Positions 47,779 to 55,734 of a DNA stretch of 64,000 nt are shown piece by piece (within the stretch, counting starts at the first letter, position 1; the number at the start of each line of letters is the position of its first letter). The notes beneath the pieces were generated by a model. That model saw nothing but the letters and a program-made list of their open reading frames with translations. It was not told the origin of the DNA and did not search any database. This DNA is from Pseudothioclava nitratireducens (GTDB lineage: Bacteria; Pseudomonadota; Alphaproteobacteria; Rhodobacterales; Rhodobacteraceae): positions 124,001 through 188,000 of the forward strand of contig NZ_JARGDK010000005.1 of NCBI RefSeq assembly GCF_029210495.1, written 5' to 3'. The position numbers were made by a program, and so were the translations under genes.

Positions 47779-48612
47779 ATGATCCGTGCGGGCCTCGTTC
47801 AACTCTCGGTTTCGGATGATCCGGCAGCAAACCTGCCGGTGACGCTGGCCGCGATCCGCGAGGCCGCAGCGGGGGGCGCGACGTTCGTCCTCACGCCGGA
47901 ATGCACCAATTGCCTGTCCTCGAGCCGCGAGCATCAGCAAGCGGTATTGCGCCATGAATCCGAGGACGAAACGCTGGCCGCGCTACGGGCGGAAGCAGAG
48001 GCCCTCGGCATCTGGCTTCTGATCGGCTCGCTCGCGCTCAAGACTGATGATCGCGATGGTCGTTTCGCCAATCGCTCTTTCATGATCGGGCCGGACGGGC
48101 ATATCCATGCACGTTACGACAAGATCCACATGTTCGACGTCGATGTCTCGGAAACCGAAAGCTATCGCGAATCCGAGGGCTATCGGCCCGGACGCGCAGC
48201 GGTGCTTTGCCAAACCTCTTTTGCCGAGGTTGGCATGGCTGTGTGCTATGATCTGCGCTTTCCGCATCTCTTCCGGCGGCTTGCGCAAGGGGGCGCGTCG
48301 ATCCTGACGATCCCGGCCGCATTCAACGACACAACTGGCGCCGCCCATTGGGAGGTGCTGCTGCGCGCGCGGGCGATCGAAACCGGGTGTTTCGTGCTCG
48401 CGCCCGCGCAATGCGGCGAACACGCGGCCCATCAAGGCCGCCCACGCCGCACCTTTGGCCACTCGCTGGCCGTCGCACCCTGGGGCCAGGTGCTGACGGA
48501 TGGCGGGACCACCCCGGGGGTGACCTTGGTCGATCTCGATCTCGCCGAGGTTGAGGCGGCACGCGGCCGGGTACCCTCCTTGTTCCATGATCGCGATTTC
48601 GAAGGCCCCTGA
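47779..48612 (+). CDS. Carbon-nitrogen hydrolase (Nit1/Nit2-like amidase)
   Basis: A 277-residue nitrilase-superfamily enzyme. The Glu-Lys-Cys triad is visible as E41 (LTPECTN), K115 (YDKIHMFDVDV) and C156 (AVCYDLRFPHLF). The sequence resembles Nit1/Nit2 enzymes that hydrolyse deaminated glutathione or omega-amides. Position next to grxC supports a glutathione-repair role, but this is inference. It is 3 bp downstream of marR's left neighbour chain (grxC, 3 bp; marR, 3 bp), so the run is one operon. Confidence 0.9.
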   Translation: MIRAGLVQLSVSDDPAANLPVTLAAIREAAAGGATFVLTPECTNCLSSSREHQQAVLRHESEDETLAALRAEAEALGIWLLIGSLALKTDDRDGRFANRSFMIGPDGHIHARYDKIHMFDVDVSETESYRESEGYRPGRAAVLCQTSFAEVGMAVCYDLRFPHLFRRLAQGGASILTIPAAFNDTTGAAHWEVLLRARAIETGCFVLAPAQCGEHAAHQGRPRRTFGHSLAVAPWGQVLTDGGTTPGVTLVDLDLAEVEAARGRVPSLFHDRDFEGP

Positions 48613-48615
48613 CCC

Positions 48616-49056
48616 ATGTCCGACAACACAGACCCGCTCGCCGCCGCGCTTTTCGCCGAAGTCTTCATGGCCGATCAGCTCGCGCGCAACGTGGTGAGCC
48701 GCGCCCTGCCGAAGGGCATGGAGATTTCGCATTTCTCCGTGCTCAATCACCTTGCCCATATCGGCGAGGAACGCACGCCCGCCCAGCTTGCAGCGACGTT
48801 TCACGTCACACGCGGGGCGATGACCAACACACTCTCCAAGCTGGAATGGGCGGGCTATGTGCATATTCGTCCAGATTGGGACGATGCGCGCCGCAAATGG
48901 GTAGCGATCTCACCGGCGGGTCGTTCGGCGCGCGATGCGGCGCTTTCGGCCTTCATGCCGATCATCGCGGATATCGTGCGCGACATCGGAGCCGAGAAGG
49001 TTCGCGCGGCCTTGCCCGTCCTGCGCGAGCTGCGCGCGCGCCTGGAAGACAGCTGA
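48616..49056 (+). CDS. MarR-family transcriptional regulator
   Basis: A 146-residue winged-helix protein. The helix-turn-helix region lies near LAATFHVTRGAMTNTLSKLEWAGYV, and the wing is IRPDWDDARRKWVAISPAG. Target and ligand are unknown. It is 3 bp after the nitrilase-family gene, the likely end of the comF-grxC-nit-marR run. An intergenic repeat follows. The 215 bp between it and ccrM hold that repeat and the ccrM terminator. Confidence 0.9.
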   Translation: MSDNTDPLAAALFAEVFMADQLARNVVSRALPKGMEISHFSVLNHLAHIGEERTPAQLAATFHVTRGAMTNTLSKLEWAGYVHIRPDWDDARRKWVAISPAGRSARDAALSAFMPIIADIVRDIGAEKVRAALPVLRELRARLEDS

Positions 49057-49064
49057 CGCCCAAA

Positions 49065-49108
49065 GGGGGCGCTGCCGCCGATCTGCGGACTCACCCGGAG
49101 TATTTCGG
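49065..49108 (+). repeat. Rhodobacterales-type intergenic repeat, copy 2 (degenerate)
   Basis: Follows the marR stop. GGGGGCGCTGCCGCC leads into a CGGACTCACCCGGAGTATTTC tail that matches the other copies' CCCGGxxTATTT end. The hairpin is imperfect here. Confidence 0.55.
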
Positions 49109-49186
49109 GTTTGATGAAAGGGCTTTCACCAAGCCACAAATACGCCTGCCGGAGGCAAGATAGGCTCTATTGCATCGGAAAACGCG

Positions 49187-49214
49187 AAAAGACCCCGCCG
49201 AGTGAACGGCGGGG
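49187..49214 (-). terminator. Terminator after ccrM
   Basis: On the minus strand CCCCGCCG / CGGCGGGG form an 8-bp stem with a 6-base loop followed by TCTTTTCG, 58 bp after the ccrM stop. Confidence 0.75.
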
Positions 49215-49271
49215 CAAGGCTGCGCCTGCGGGCGGACCACAGGCACCGGCGGTAAAGAAATTCAGATTGGA

Positions 49272-50429
<1,158 letters not shown>

Positions 50430-50437
50430 TCAAAGAT

Positions 50438-50476
50438 GAGTCATTGCCGATTCGCCGTCAAATTCTTTTTTGAATC
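50438..50476. promoter_or_regulatory. Three GANTC methylation sites in the ccrM promoter
   Basis: GAGTC (50438-50442), GATTC (50449-50453) and GAATC (50472-50476). On the minus strand TTGACG is followed by 17 bp and CATCTT, a plausible promoter with two of the sites in its spacer. CGATTCG fits the GcrA motif YGAKTCG. Confidence 0.65.
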
Positions 50477-51107
50477 AATCACTTACGATTTTGTCTTGGC
50501 ACAAGATATTGTGGACCGGTTTGAACGAACGTCTATGAACGGGGGTCACACCAAGATTTAGAAGGGCGGTCAGATGGTCCTTGGTGGGGTAGCCCGCGTT
50601 CTTCTCCCAGTTGTAGCCGGGATACTGTTGCGCCAAATCCACCATGAGCAAATCGCGTGCTTCTTTCGCAAGGATCGAGGCCGCCGCGATGGAGAGTGAT
50701 TTGCCATCTCCCTTCACAATCGGCTCGGCGGAGATGCCGATCTCCTTCGGAACGCGGTTTCCATCGACGAGCACATGGTCGGGACGGCGCGGCAGACCGG
50801 CCACGGCACGGCACATGGCGAGATGGGACGCGTGATAGATATTGAGCGCGTCGATTTCCTCGACGCTCGCATGGGCGACGCACCAATCCGCGCTCGCCTT
50901 GATCGCCTCGACCAGCGCACCACGCCGCTTGGCGCTCAGCTTCTTAGAGTCGTTGAGCCCCTCGGGGATAGGACCAGTGAACACAACCGCCGCCGCCGTC
51001 ACGGGGCCACAAAGCGGGCCGCGGCCTACCTCGTCCACGCCTGCGATGAGCTGAAGGCCGCGCGCCTGCGCCGCCGCCTCGAAGGAGAAATCGGGTTTCG
51101 TCGTCAT
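50475..51107 (-). CDS. rnhB: Ribonuclease HII
   Basis: A 210-residue nuclease that removes ribonucleotides from DNA and RNA primers. The catalytic acidic residues are in LIAGVDEVGRGPLCGPV and ALNIYHASHLAM, and GLNDSKKLSAKRR is present. The stop codon overlaps a GANTC site. It lies upstream of ccrM on the same strand, 99 bp apart; ccrM seems to have its own promoter in that gap. Confidence 0.96.
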   Translation of the reverse strand: MTTKPDFSFEAAAQARGLQLIAGVDEVGRGPLCGPVTAAAVVFTGPIPEGLNDSKKLSAKRRGALVEAIKASADWCVAHASVEEIDALNIYHASHLAMCRAVAGLPRRPDHVLVDGNRVPKEIGISAEPIVKGDGKSLSIAAASILAKEARDLLMVDLAQQYPGYNWEKNAGYPTKDHLTALLNLGVTPVHRRSFKPVHNILCQDKIVSD

Positions 51108-51145
51108 CGGACCGGGATGCCCGTTGCATCCGCGCGATGCAATGA

Positions 51146-51173
51146 AAAACGCGGGCCGGACTATCCGGCCCGC
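51146..51173 (-). terminator. Terminator after the small exported protein gene
   Basis: On the minus strand GCGGGCCGGA / TCCGGCCCGC form a perfect 10-bp stem with a 3-base loop, followed by GTTTTTC. Confidence 0.9.
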
Positions 51174-51203
51174 GCAACTGCCCGAGGTCTTGCTGCCCTT
51201 TGC

Positions 51204-51716
51204 TTAGTGGATTGCGATGCGGAAGCCGCGATCGAGCACGCAGGACTTGCCGTAGACTTTGTCATAGCGACCGTCACGGCCCCGAATGTCGAAGGCGCAA
51301 TGCGTGGGCAGCGAAACACGCGGCGCTTGTTTGCGCATGCACGAAGCAGAGATGACTTCGCGGGTGCCGCTATGGGTGCGGACACGTTCGACGCAACGGG
51401 CGGGCACAAAGCGGTCACGGCGGTCGTCCCAACGGCGATCGTCATAACGGCGGTCATCCCAGCGCCGGTCGCGGTTGTGATCGTCCACCCAGCCGCGCGG
51501 ACGCGGAGCGGGTGCGGGCGCGGCGCGGCGGTCTCGGTTTTTCTCGGCACTGTCGATGATGAGCGCGAGCGTGCCGATGCCCAAAAGCACGCCCAACGCA
51601 TCACGCTCTTTCTTGCCCAGCGCGGCGGCAGGCGTTGCGGTTGCACCAAGTGTCGCCAGCGCCACGGCACCGGCTGCGAGGATCGTGGTCAGGCCTTTGA
51701 ACGAAAAGCGGGTCAT
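51204..51716 (-). CDS. Small exported basic protein with DRRWDDRR repeats, unknown function
   Basis: A 170-residue protein of unknown function. The N-terminus is a signal peptide (TRFSFKGLTTILAAGAVALA, then ATPAAA). A helical segment (LGVLLGIGTLALIIDSAEKN) is followed by a charged repeat region with DRRWDDRR and YDDRRWDDRR. The C-terminal part has four cysteines in a small, probably disulfide-stabilised region (ARCVERV, SASCMRK, THCAFD, KSCVLD). AAAGGAT precedes the ATG at 51716. A strong terminator ends the transcript. Confidence 0.72.
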   Translation of the reverse strand: MTRFSFKGLTTILAAGAVALATLGATATPAAALGKKERDALGVLLGIGTLALIIDSAEKNRDRRAAPAPAPRPRGWVDDHNRDRRWDDRRYDDRRWDDRRDRFVPARCVERVRTHSGTREVISASCMRKQAPRVSLPTHCAFDIRGRDGRYDKVYGKSCVLDRGFRIAIH

Positions 51717-51882
51717 GTCGGTATCCTTTGCCATGCGGGACGAAGGCGCCCCTGTTTGCGATGGGACCAGCCTCGGGCGATCCCGCTTTGCCACGCAATA
51801 TCAGCCGCCTGCTATCGGATATCATCGCGCGTAAACCCCTGTGCTATTGCATAACAAGCGGCTTCCGGCGCAGCTTGGGCGC

Positions 51883-52167
51883 ATGATGAAACAGCTTCTC
51901 CTGATCCTCGGGCTCACGCTCGCCTCGGTCCCCGCTCAGGCCGCCTGCTACGCCGATTACAAGGCGAAACAGGATGATCCGCTGCGGCTCCATTATGGGG
52001 TGGCCGAGCTGCCTGATAGCGCCTGCTCGCGGCAAGCCGCCGCTCAGGCCCTGCAACCGCGCCTTGCCCGCGAGGGCTGGACGCTGCTGAATATCCTCTC
52101 CATCTTTGGTCCCGAAGGTTTGGCCGAAAGGAAAGCCAGTGCCGGGCAGTATTTCCTCCGTTACTAA
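51883..52167 (+). CDS. Small exported protein, first gene of a pair with the membrane regulator
   Basis: A 94-residue protein with a signal peptide (MMKQLLLILGLTLASVPAQA). The mature part is about 74 residues with two cysteines (one in AACYADY, one in DSACSRQ) and no recognised domain. The start at 51883 is chosen because it begins the signal peptide; ATG 51886 is equally possible. Its end overlaps the GTG start of the winged-helix membrane protein by 29 bases, so the two are coupled and may form one functional unit. Confidence 0.7.
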   Translation: MMKQLLLILGLTLASVPAQAACYADYKAKQDDPLRLHYGVAELPDSACSRQAAAQALQPRLAREGWTLLNILSIFGPEGLAERKASAGQYFLRY

Positions 52168-52843
52168 GACGCTGCGTGCGGGTAACCGGGCGGTGGTCTG
52201 GGGGATCGTGGCGATTGCGGCGATCCTCGGGCTGGCGGCGGCGCTGCTCTTCGTCTCGCTGCCGGACGCCAACGCTTTCAACGCACGTGTCGAACGTATC
52301 TTTGTCGAGAATGATGCGCTGACCGGACCGGGGGAGATCCGTCTGCTTGAGGTGCTGGCACAATCCGGGACGGCCTTTGCCGAAGTGCTGGCCTCTTATC
52401 GCACCATCATCTTTATTCTCCTGATCTTCGCCACGGCGCTTCTGATCACGGCGCTGATCCTCCTGATCCTGTTTGCGGGGCTGAACCGGCGCATGTCCGA
52501 GATTCAGCGTGCCGGGATCGAAGTGCAGTCGCTGCGCATCCTGCGGGGCGAGAATGCCGTGCTCTTGAACGACATGGCCTTTACCCTGACCCCGGCCGCC
52601 ATCGAGACGCTCTCGGTGCTCGCAGAGGCACGGATCGACGATGACATTCTGTCGGGCGCGCAGATCGAAGCAATGATCTCGGGGCGGCCTGAATCCGAGT
52701 GTGACGAGGCCGCAGGGGCGACCCGGATCAAGCGGCTGCGCGACGCGATGGGCAATCAGCTTGTCGCCGAACTTCTGATCCGCAACATCGCCCGCAAAGG
52801 CTATACGCTGAGCGTTCCGGCGGACCGGCTGCGCGTCGACTGA
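52139..52843 (+). CDS. Membrane-anchored winged-helix (OmpR-type) regulator-like protein
   Basis: A 234-residue protein. Two transmembrane helices (about residues 19-41 and 89-115) enclose a periplasmic loop of about 45 residues. The cytoplasmic C-terminus (about 134-229) resembles an OmpR/CadC winged helix: LTPAAIETLSVL, ILSGAQIEAMISG, and TRIKRLRDAMGN with LIRNIARKGYTLSV. The wing position is reversed from CadC, with DNA-binding at the C-terminus after two helices. The GTG at 52139 has AAAGGA 6 bases upstream. The target is unknown. Expression is coupled to the upstream exported protein. Confidence 0.7.
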   Translation: MPGSISSVTKTLRAGNRAVVWGIVAIAAILGLAAALLFVSLPDANAFNARVERIFVENDALTGPGEIRLLEVLAQSGTAFAEVLASYRTIIFILLIFATALLITALILLILFAGLNRRMSEIQRAGIEVQSLRILRGENAVLLNDMAFTLTPAAIETLSVLAEARIDDDILSGAQIEAMISGRPESECDEAAGATRIKRLRDAMGNQLVAELLIRNIARKGYTLSVPADRLRVD

Positions 52844-52857
52844 AACCTCGGTTTCCC

Positions 52858-52886
52858 TTGCCGGGGGGTAACATGGGCCTTATATG
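52858..52886 (+). promoter_or_regulatory. Predicted promoter of nspC
   Basis: TTGCCG (52858-52863), 17-bp spacer, TATATG (52881-52886). Read as an RpoH element it is CTTG-N18-CTTATAT, the same core as the dnaK promoter. The sigma factor cannot be decided by eye. Confidence 0.5.
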
Positions 52887-52915
52887 GCGCTTTCCATGTC
52901 TTGCCGGGGGGGACC

Positions 52916-54010
52916 ATGATTCCGACACCCTTCTATCTGATCGACGAAGCACGGCTTCGGGACAACATGCGCAAGATCGAGCAGCTTCGGCAACGCTCGG
53001 GCGCCAAAGCTCTGCTGGCGCTGAAATGCTTCGCCACTTGGGGCGCTTTCGACATCATGCGCGATTACATGGACGGGACGACCTCCAGCTCGCTGTTCGA
53101 ATTGCGTCTGGGCCGGGAAAAATTCGGCGAGGAAACCCATGCCTATTCGGTGGCGTGGTCCGATCAGGAAATCGACGAAGCGATTTCCTATGCCGACAAG
53201 ATCATCTTCAACTCGCTGACGCAGCTCGAACGTTTTGCCGACAAGGCGCAGCATATCGAGCGCGGGCTGCGACTCAATCCGCGTTTCTCGACCAGCGGGT
53301 TCGATCTGGCCGATCCGGCACGCCCTTTCTCGCGGCTCGGCGAATGGAATCTGGACCGGCTGCACCACGCGCTGCCGCTCATTTCCGGCGTGATGATTCA
53401 CTACAATTGCGAGAACAGCGATTTCGACCTGTTCGATCAGCAACTTTCGAGGATCGAAACCGATTTCGGGCCGATCATCGAACGGCTGAAATGGGTGAGC
53501 CTTGGCGGCGGCATCCATTTTACTGGCGAAGGCTATCCGCTGGACCGCCTCGCCGACCGGCTCAAGGCGTTTTCGGAACGTTTCAGCGTGCAGGTCTTCC
53601 TCGAACCCGGCGAGGCCTCGATCACGCAGACGACGACCCTTGAGGTCTCGGTGCTCGACATTCTCGATAACGGCAAGCAGATCGCCATCGTCGACAGCTC
53701 GACCGAGGCGCATATGCTCGACCTGCTGATCTACCGCGAGACTGCCAAGTTCCCGCAAAGCGGCGCGCATCGCTACCAGATCGCGGGCAAGACCTGTCTG
53801 GCCGGCGACATCTTCGGTGAAGCAGCCTTTGATGCGCCCCTCGAAATCGGCTCGCGCGTCTCGATCCCCGATGCCGCCGGTTACACGATGGTCAAGAAGA
53901 ACTGGTTCAATGGCGTGAACATGCCCGCCATCGCCATCCGCCAACAGGACGGCACCATCCGCCCCGTCCGCGAATTCACCTATGAGGATTACCTCTCCTC
54001 ATTGTCCTGA
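52916..54010 (+). CDS. nspC: Carboxynorspermidine/carboxyspermidine decarboxylase
   Basis: A 364-residue fold-III PLP decarboxylase. The PLP lysine is K37 in LLALKCFATW. Other features are NPRFSTSGFD, HYNCENSDF, and VSLGGGIHFTGEGYP for phosphate binding, plus FLEPGEASI. It decarboxylates carboxynorspermidine or carboxyspermidine to make the final polyamine. The partner dehydrogenase is the next gene. The ATG at 52916 follows GGGGGGGACC. It has its own promoter and is the first of a two-gene unit ending at a strong terminator. Confidence 0.93.
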   Translation: MIPTPFYLIDEARLRDNMRKIEQLRQRSGAKALLALKCFATWGAFDIMRDYMDGTTSSSLFELRLGREKFGEETHAYSVAWSDQEIDEAISYADKIIFNSLTQLERFADKAQHIERGLRLNPRFSTSGFDLADPARPFSRLGEWNLDRLHHALPLISGVMIHYNCENSDFDLFDQQLSRIETDFGPIIERLKWVSLGGGIHFTGEGYPLDRLADRLKAFSERFSVQVFLEPGEASITQTTTLEVSVLDILDNGKQIAIVDSSTEAHMLDLLIYRETAKFPQSGAHRYQIAGKTCLAGDIFGEAAFDAPLEIGSRVSIPDAAGYTMVKKNWFNGVNMPAIAIRQQDGTIRPVREFTYEDYLSSLS

Positions 54011-54057
54011 GGGTTAAAAGCCCCCTTCCCCTGTCGAGAGAAAAGGAGACAGCCGAA

Positions 54058-55302
54058 GTGAAAAAGAACGTGCTCATCATCGGTGCCGGTGGCGTGGCGC
54101 AAGTCGTCGCCCATAAATGCGCGCAGAATAACGATGTGCTGGGAAACCTGCATATCGCTTCGCGCACCCGATCGAAATGCGATGCGATCATCGAGAGCGT
54201 TCACGAGAAGAACGCGATGAAAGTGCCGGGCACGTTCGAGGGTCATGCGGTGGACGCAACCGATACCACCGCCGTCGCCGCGCTGATCCGCGAGACCGGG
54301 GCGGAAATCGTCATCAACGTGGGCTCTGCCTTCGTGAACATGTATGTGCTCGATGCCTGCATCGAGACCGGAGCGGCCTATATCGACACTGCCATCCATG
54401 AAGAGCCCGACAAGATCTGCGAAGCGCCGCCTTGGTATGCCAACTACGAGTGGAAGAAGCGCGATCTGTGCGCCGAGAAGGGCGTGACCGCGATCCTTGG
54501 CGCGGGCTTCGATCCAGGCGTCGTGAACGCCTATGCGCGCCTCGCCATCGACATGATGGACGAGGTGAAGTCGATCGACATCGTCGATATCAATTCCGGC
54601 TCGCACGGCAAGTATTTCGCGACCAATTTCGACCCCGAGATCAACTTCCGCGAATTCACCGGCACCGTCTATTACTGGGAAGACCAGACGTGGAAGGAAC
54701 TCTCAATGTTCGAGAGTGGCCGCACCTGGGATCTGCCTGTGGTCGGCCCGTCCAAGGCCTATCAGTCGGGCCATGACGAGGTGCATTCGCTCGCGACCAA
54801 CTACCCGCAGGCCGATGTGCGCTTCTGGATGGGCTTTGGCGATCACTACATCAACGTGTTCACCGTGCTGAAGAACCTTGGCCTGCTGTCCGAGCAACCG
54901 GTGACGACCGCCGAGGGGCTTGAGGTCGTGCCGCTCAAGGTGGTCAAGGCCGTGCTGCCCGACCCGGCCAGCCTCGCGCCGAACTATACTGGCAAGACCT
55001 GCATCGGCGATCTGGTGAAGGGCACCAAGGACGGCAAGGAGTTCGAGGTTTTCGTCTACAACGTGGCCGATCACAAAGAGGCCTATCTCGAAGTCGGCTC
55101 GCAGGGGATTTCCTATACTGCGGGCGTGCCGCCGGTCGCCGCCGCGATGCTGGTTGCCACCGGTGAATGGGATGCAAAGACCATGAAGAACGTCGAAGAG
55201 CTGGACCCGAAACCGTTCCTCACCATCCTCGACCGGATCGGCCTTCCGACCCGGATTCAGGTCGGTGGTCTGGGCGGCGAAGACAAGCCTTGGAACGAAT
55301 GA
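54058..55302 (+). CDS. Carboxynorspermidine/carboxyspermidine dehydrogenase (saccharopine dehydrogenase-like)
   Basis: A 414-residue protein of the saccharopine dehydrogenase family. The NAD(P) motif is VLIIGAGGVAQV, with GAGFDPGVVNAYARL further on. It condenses aspartate semialdehyde with putrescine or diaminopropane to form carboxy(nor)spermidine, which NspC then decarboxylates. Context with nspC makes this more likely than lysine metabolism. The GTG start has AAAGGAG upstream. Which polyamine is made cannot be told from sequence; spermidine by the carboxyspermidine route is the usual alternative to SpeD/SpeE. Confidence 0.9.
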   Translation: MKKNVLIIGAGGVAQVVAHKCAQNNDVLGNLHIASRTRSKCDAIIESVHEKNAMKVPGTFEGHAVDATDTTAVAALIRETGAEIVINVGSAFVNMYVLDACIETGAAYIDTAIHEEPDKICEAPPWYANYEWKKRDLCAEKGVTAILGAGFDPGVVNAYARLAIDMMDEVKSIDIVDINSGSHGKYFATNFDPEINFREFTGTVYYWEDQTWKELSMFESGRTWDLPVVGPSKAYQSGHDEVHSLATNYPQADVRFWMGFGDHYINVFTVLKNLGLLSEQPVTTAEGLEVVPLKVVKAVLPDPASLAPNYTGKTCIGDLVKGTKDGKEFEVFVYNVADHKEAYLEVGSQGISYTAGVPPVAAAMLVATGEWDAKTMKNVEELDPKPFLTILDRIGLPTRIQVGGLGGEDKPWNE

Positions 55303-55320
55303 TCCCGACGAAATAACCCA

Positions 55321-55349
55321 AAAGGCCCGCCTCACTGGCGGGCCTTTTT
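55321..55349 (+). terminator. Terminator after the polyamine genes, probably bidirectional
   Basis: AAAGGCCCGCC / GGCGGGCCTTT form an 11-bp stem with a TCACT loop, followed by TT. On the minus strand the stem also runs into TTTTGG, so it could end the tRNA-Arg transcript. Confidence 0.9.
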
Positions 55350-55370
55350 CTTGGACGGTATTGGTGCAGG

Positions 55371-55447
55371 TGGTGACCCCGACAGGATTTGAACCTGTAA
55401 CCTGCCCCTTAGGAGGGGGCTGCTCTATCCAGTTGAGCCACGGGGCC
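55371..55447 (-). tRNA. tRNA-Arg (anticodon CCT)
   Basis: A complete 77-base cloverleaf on the minus strand. The acceptor stem GGCCCCG pairs with CGGGGTC (one G-U), the D arm is GCTCAACTGGATAGAGC, the anticodon loop is CTCCTAA (anticodon CCT, decodes AGG), and the T arm has the GGTTCAAATCC loop. The discriminator A is followed by encoded CCA (55371-55373). AGG is a rare arginine codon in GC-rich genomes. Confidence 0.97.
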
Positions 55448-55524
55448 ACGCGCTCTTAATGCGGAGAAATTTCCGCCTGCGCAAGCCGCGGCGTTTGGCG
55501 TGGTCGGACAGATGATCTTGGAGA

Positions 55525-55650
55525 AATAGAAAAGGGGAAGCGTTTTGGCCCACCGCTTCCCCTTTCTGGGACCGTTTCCGCGATCGGAGTCTACACGCGG
55601 GACCGGTTCTGTCAGGGAAGGGATTGTTCGGTTTCTGGCCCCCTCCCGTT
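55525..55650 (-). ncRNA. Candidate small RNA divergent from the LacI-family gene
   Basis: On the minus strand a predicted promoter (TTGCGC, 17 bp, TATGTT with the -10 at 55657-55662) would start a transcript near 55650. About 85-125 bases on, there is a perfect 12-bp stem AAAGGGGAAGCG / CGCTTCCCCTTT (55531-55565) followed by TTCTATTTC, a rho-independent-like end. No minus-strand gene lies to the right that would need this terminator. Internally CCGCG / CGCGG and ACCG / CGGT can form another stem. No coding frame is apparent. A predicted locus only. Confidence 0.45.
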
Positions 55651-55705
55651 ACCGCTAACATAGCGATTCTCTAGCGCTTGCGCAAGGGAAACTTTTAGCG
55701 CTAAA
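55648..55705. promoter_or_regulatory. LacI-type operator palindromes upstream of the LacI-family gene
   Basis: TTTAGCGCTAAA (55694-55705) is a perfect 12-bp palindrome and GTTACCGCTAAC (55648-55659) is near-palindromic. CTAGCGCTTG lies between them. They resemble LacI/GntR operators (GCGC or ACCGGT core) and would allow autoregulation. The left site overlaps the -10/start of the candidate small RNA. Confidence 0.6.
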
Positions 55706-55734
55706 CCTGAAGAAAAGCTGAAAGGTCCACACCC

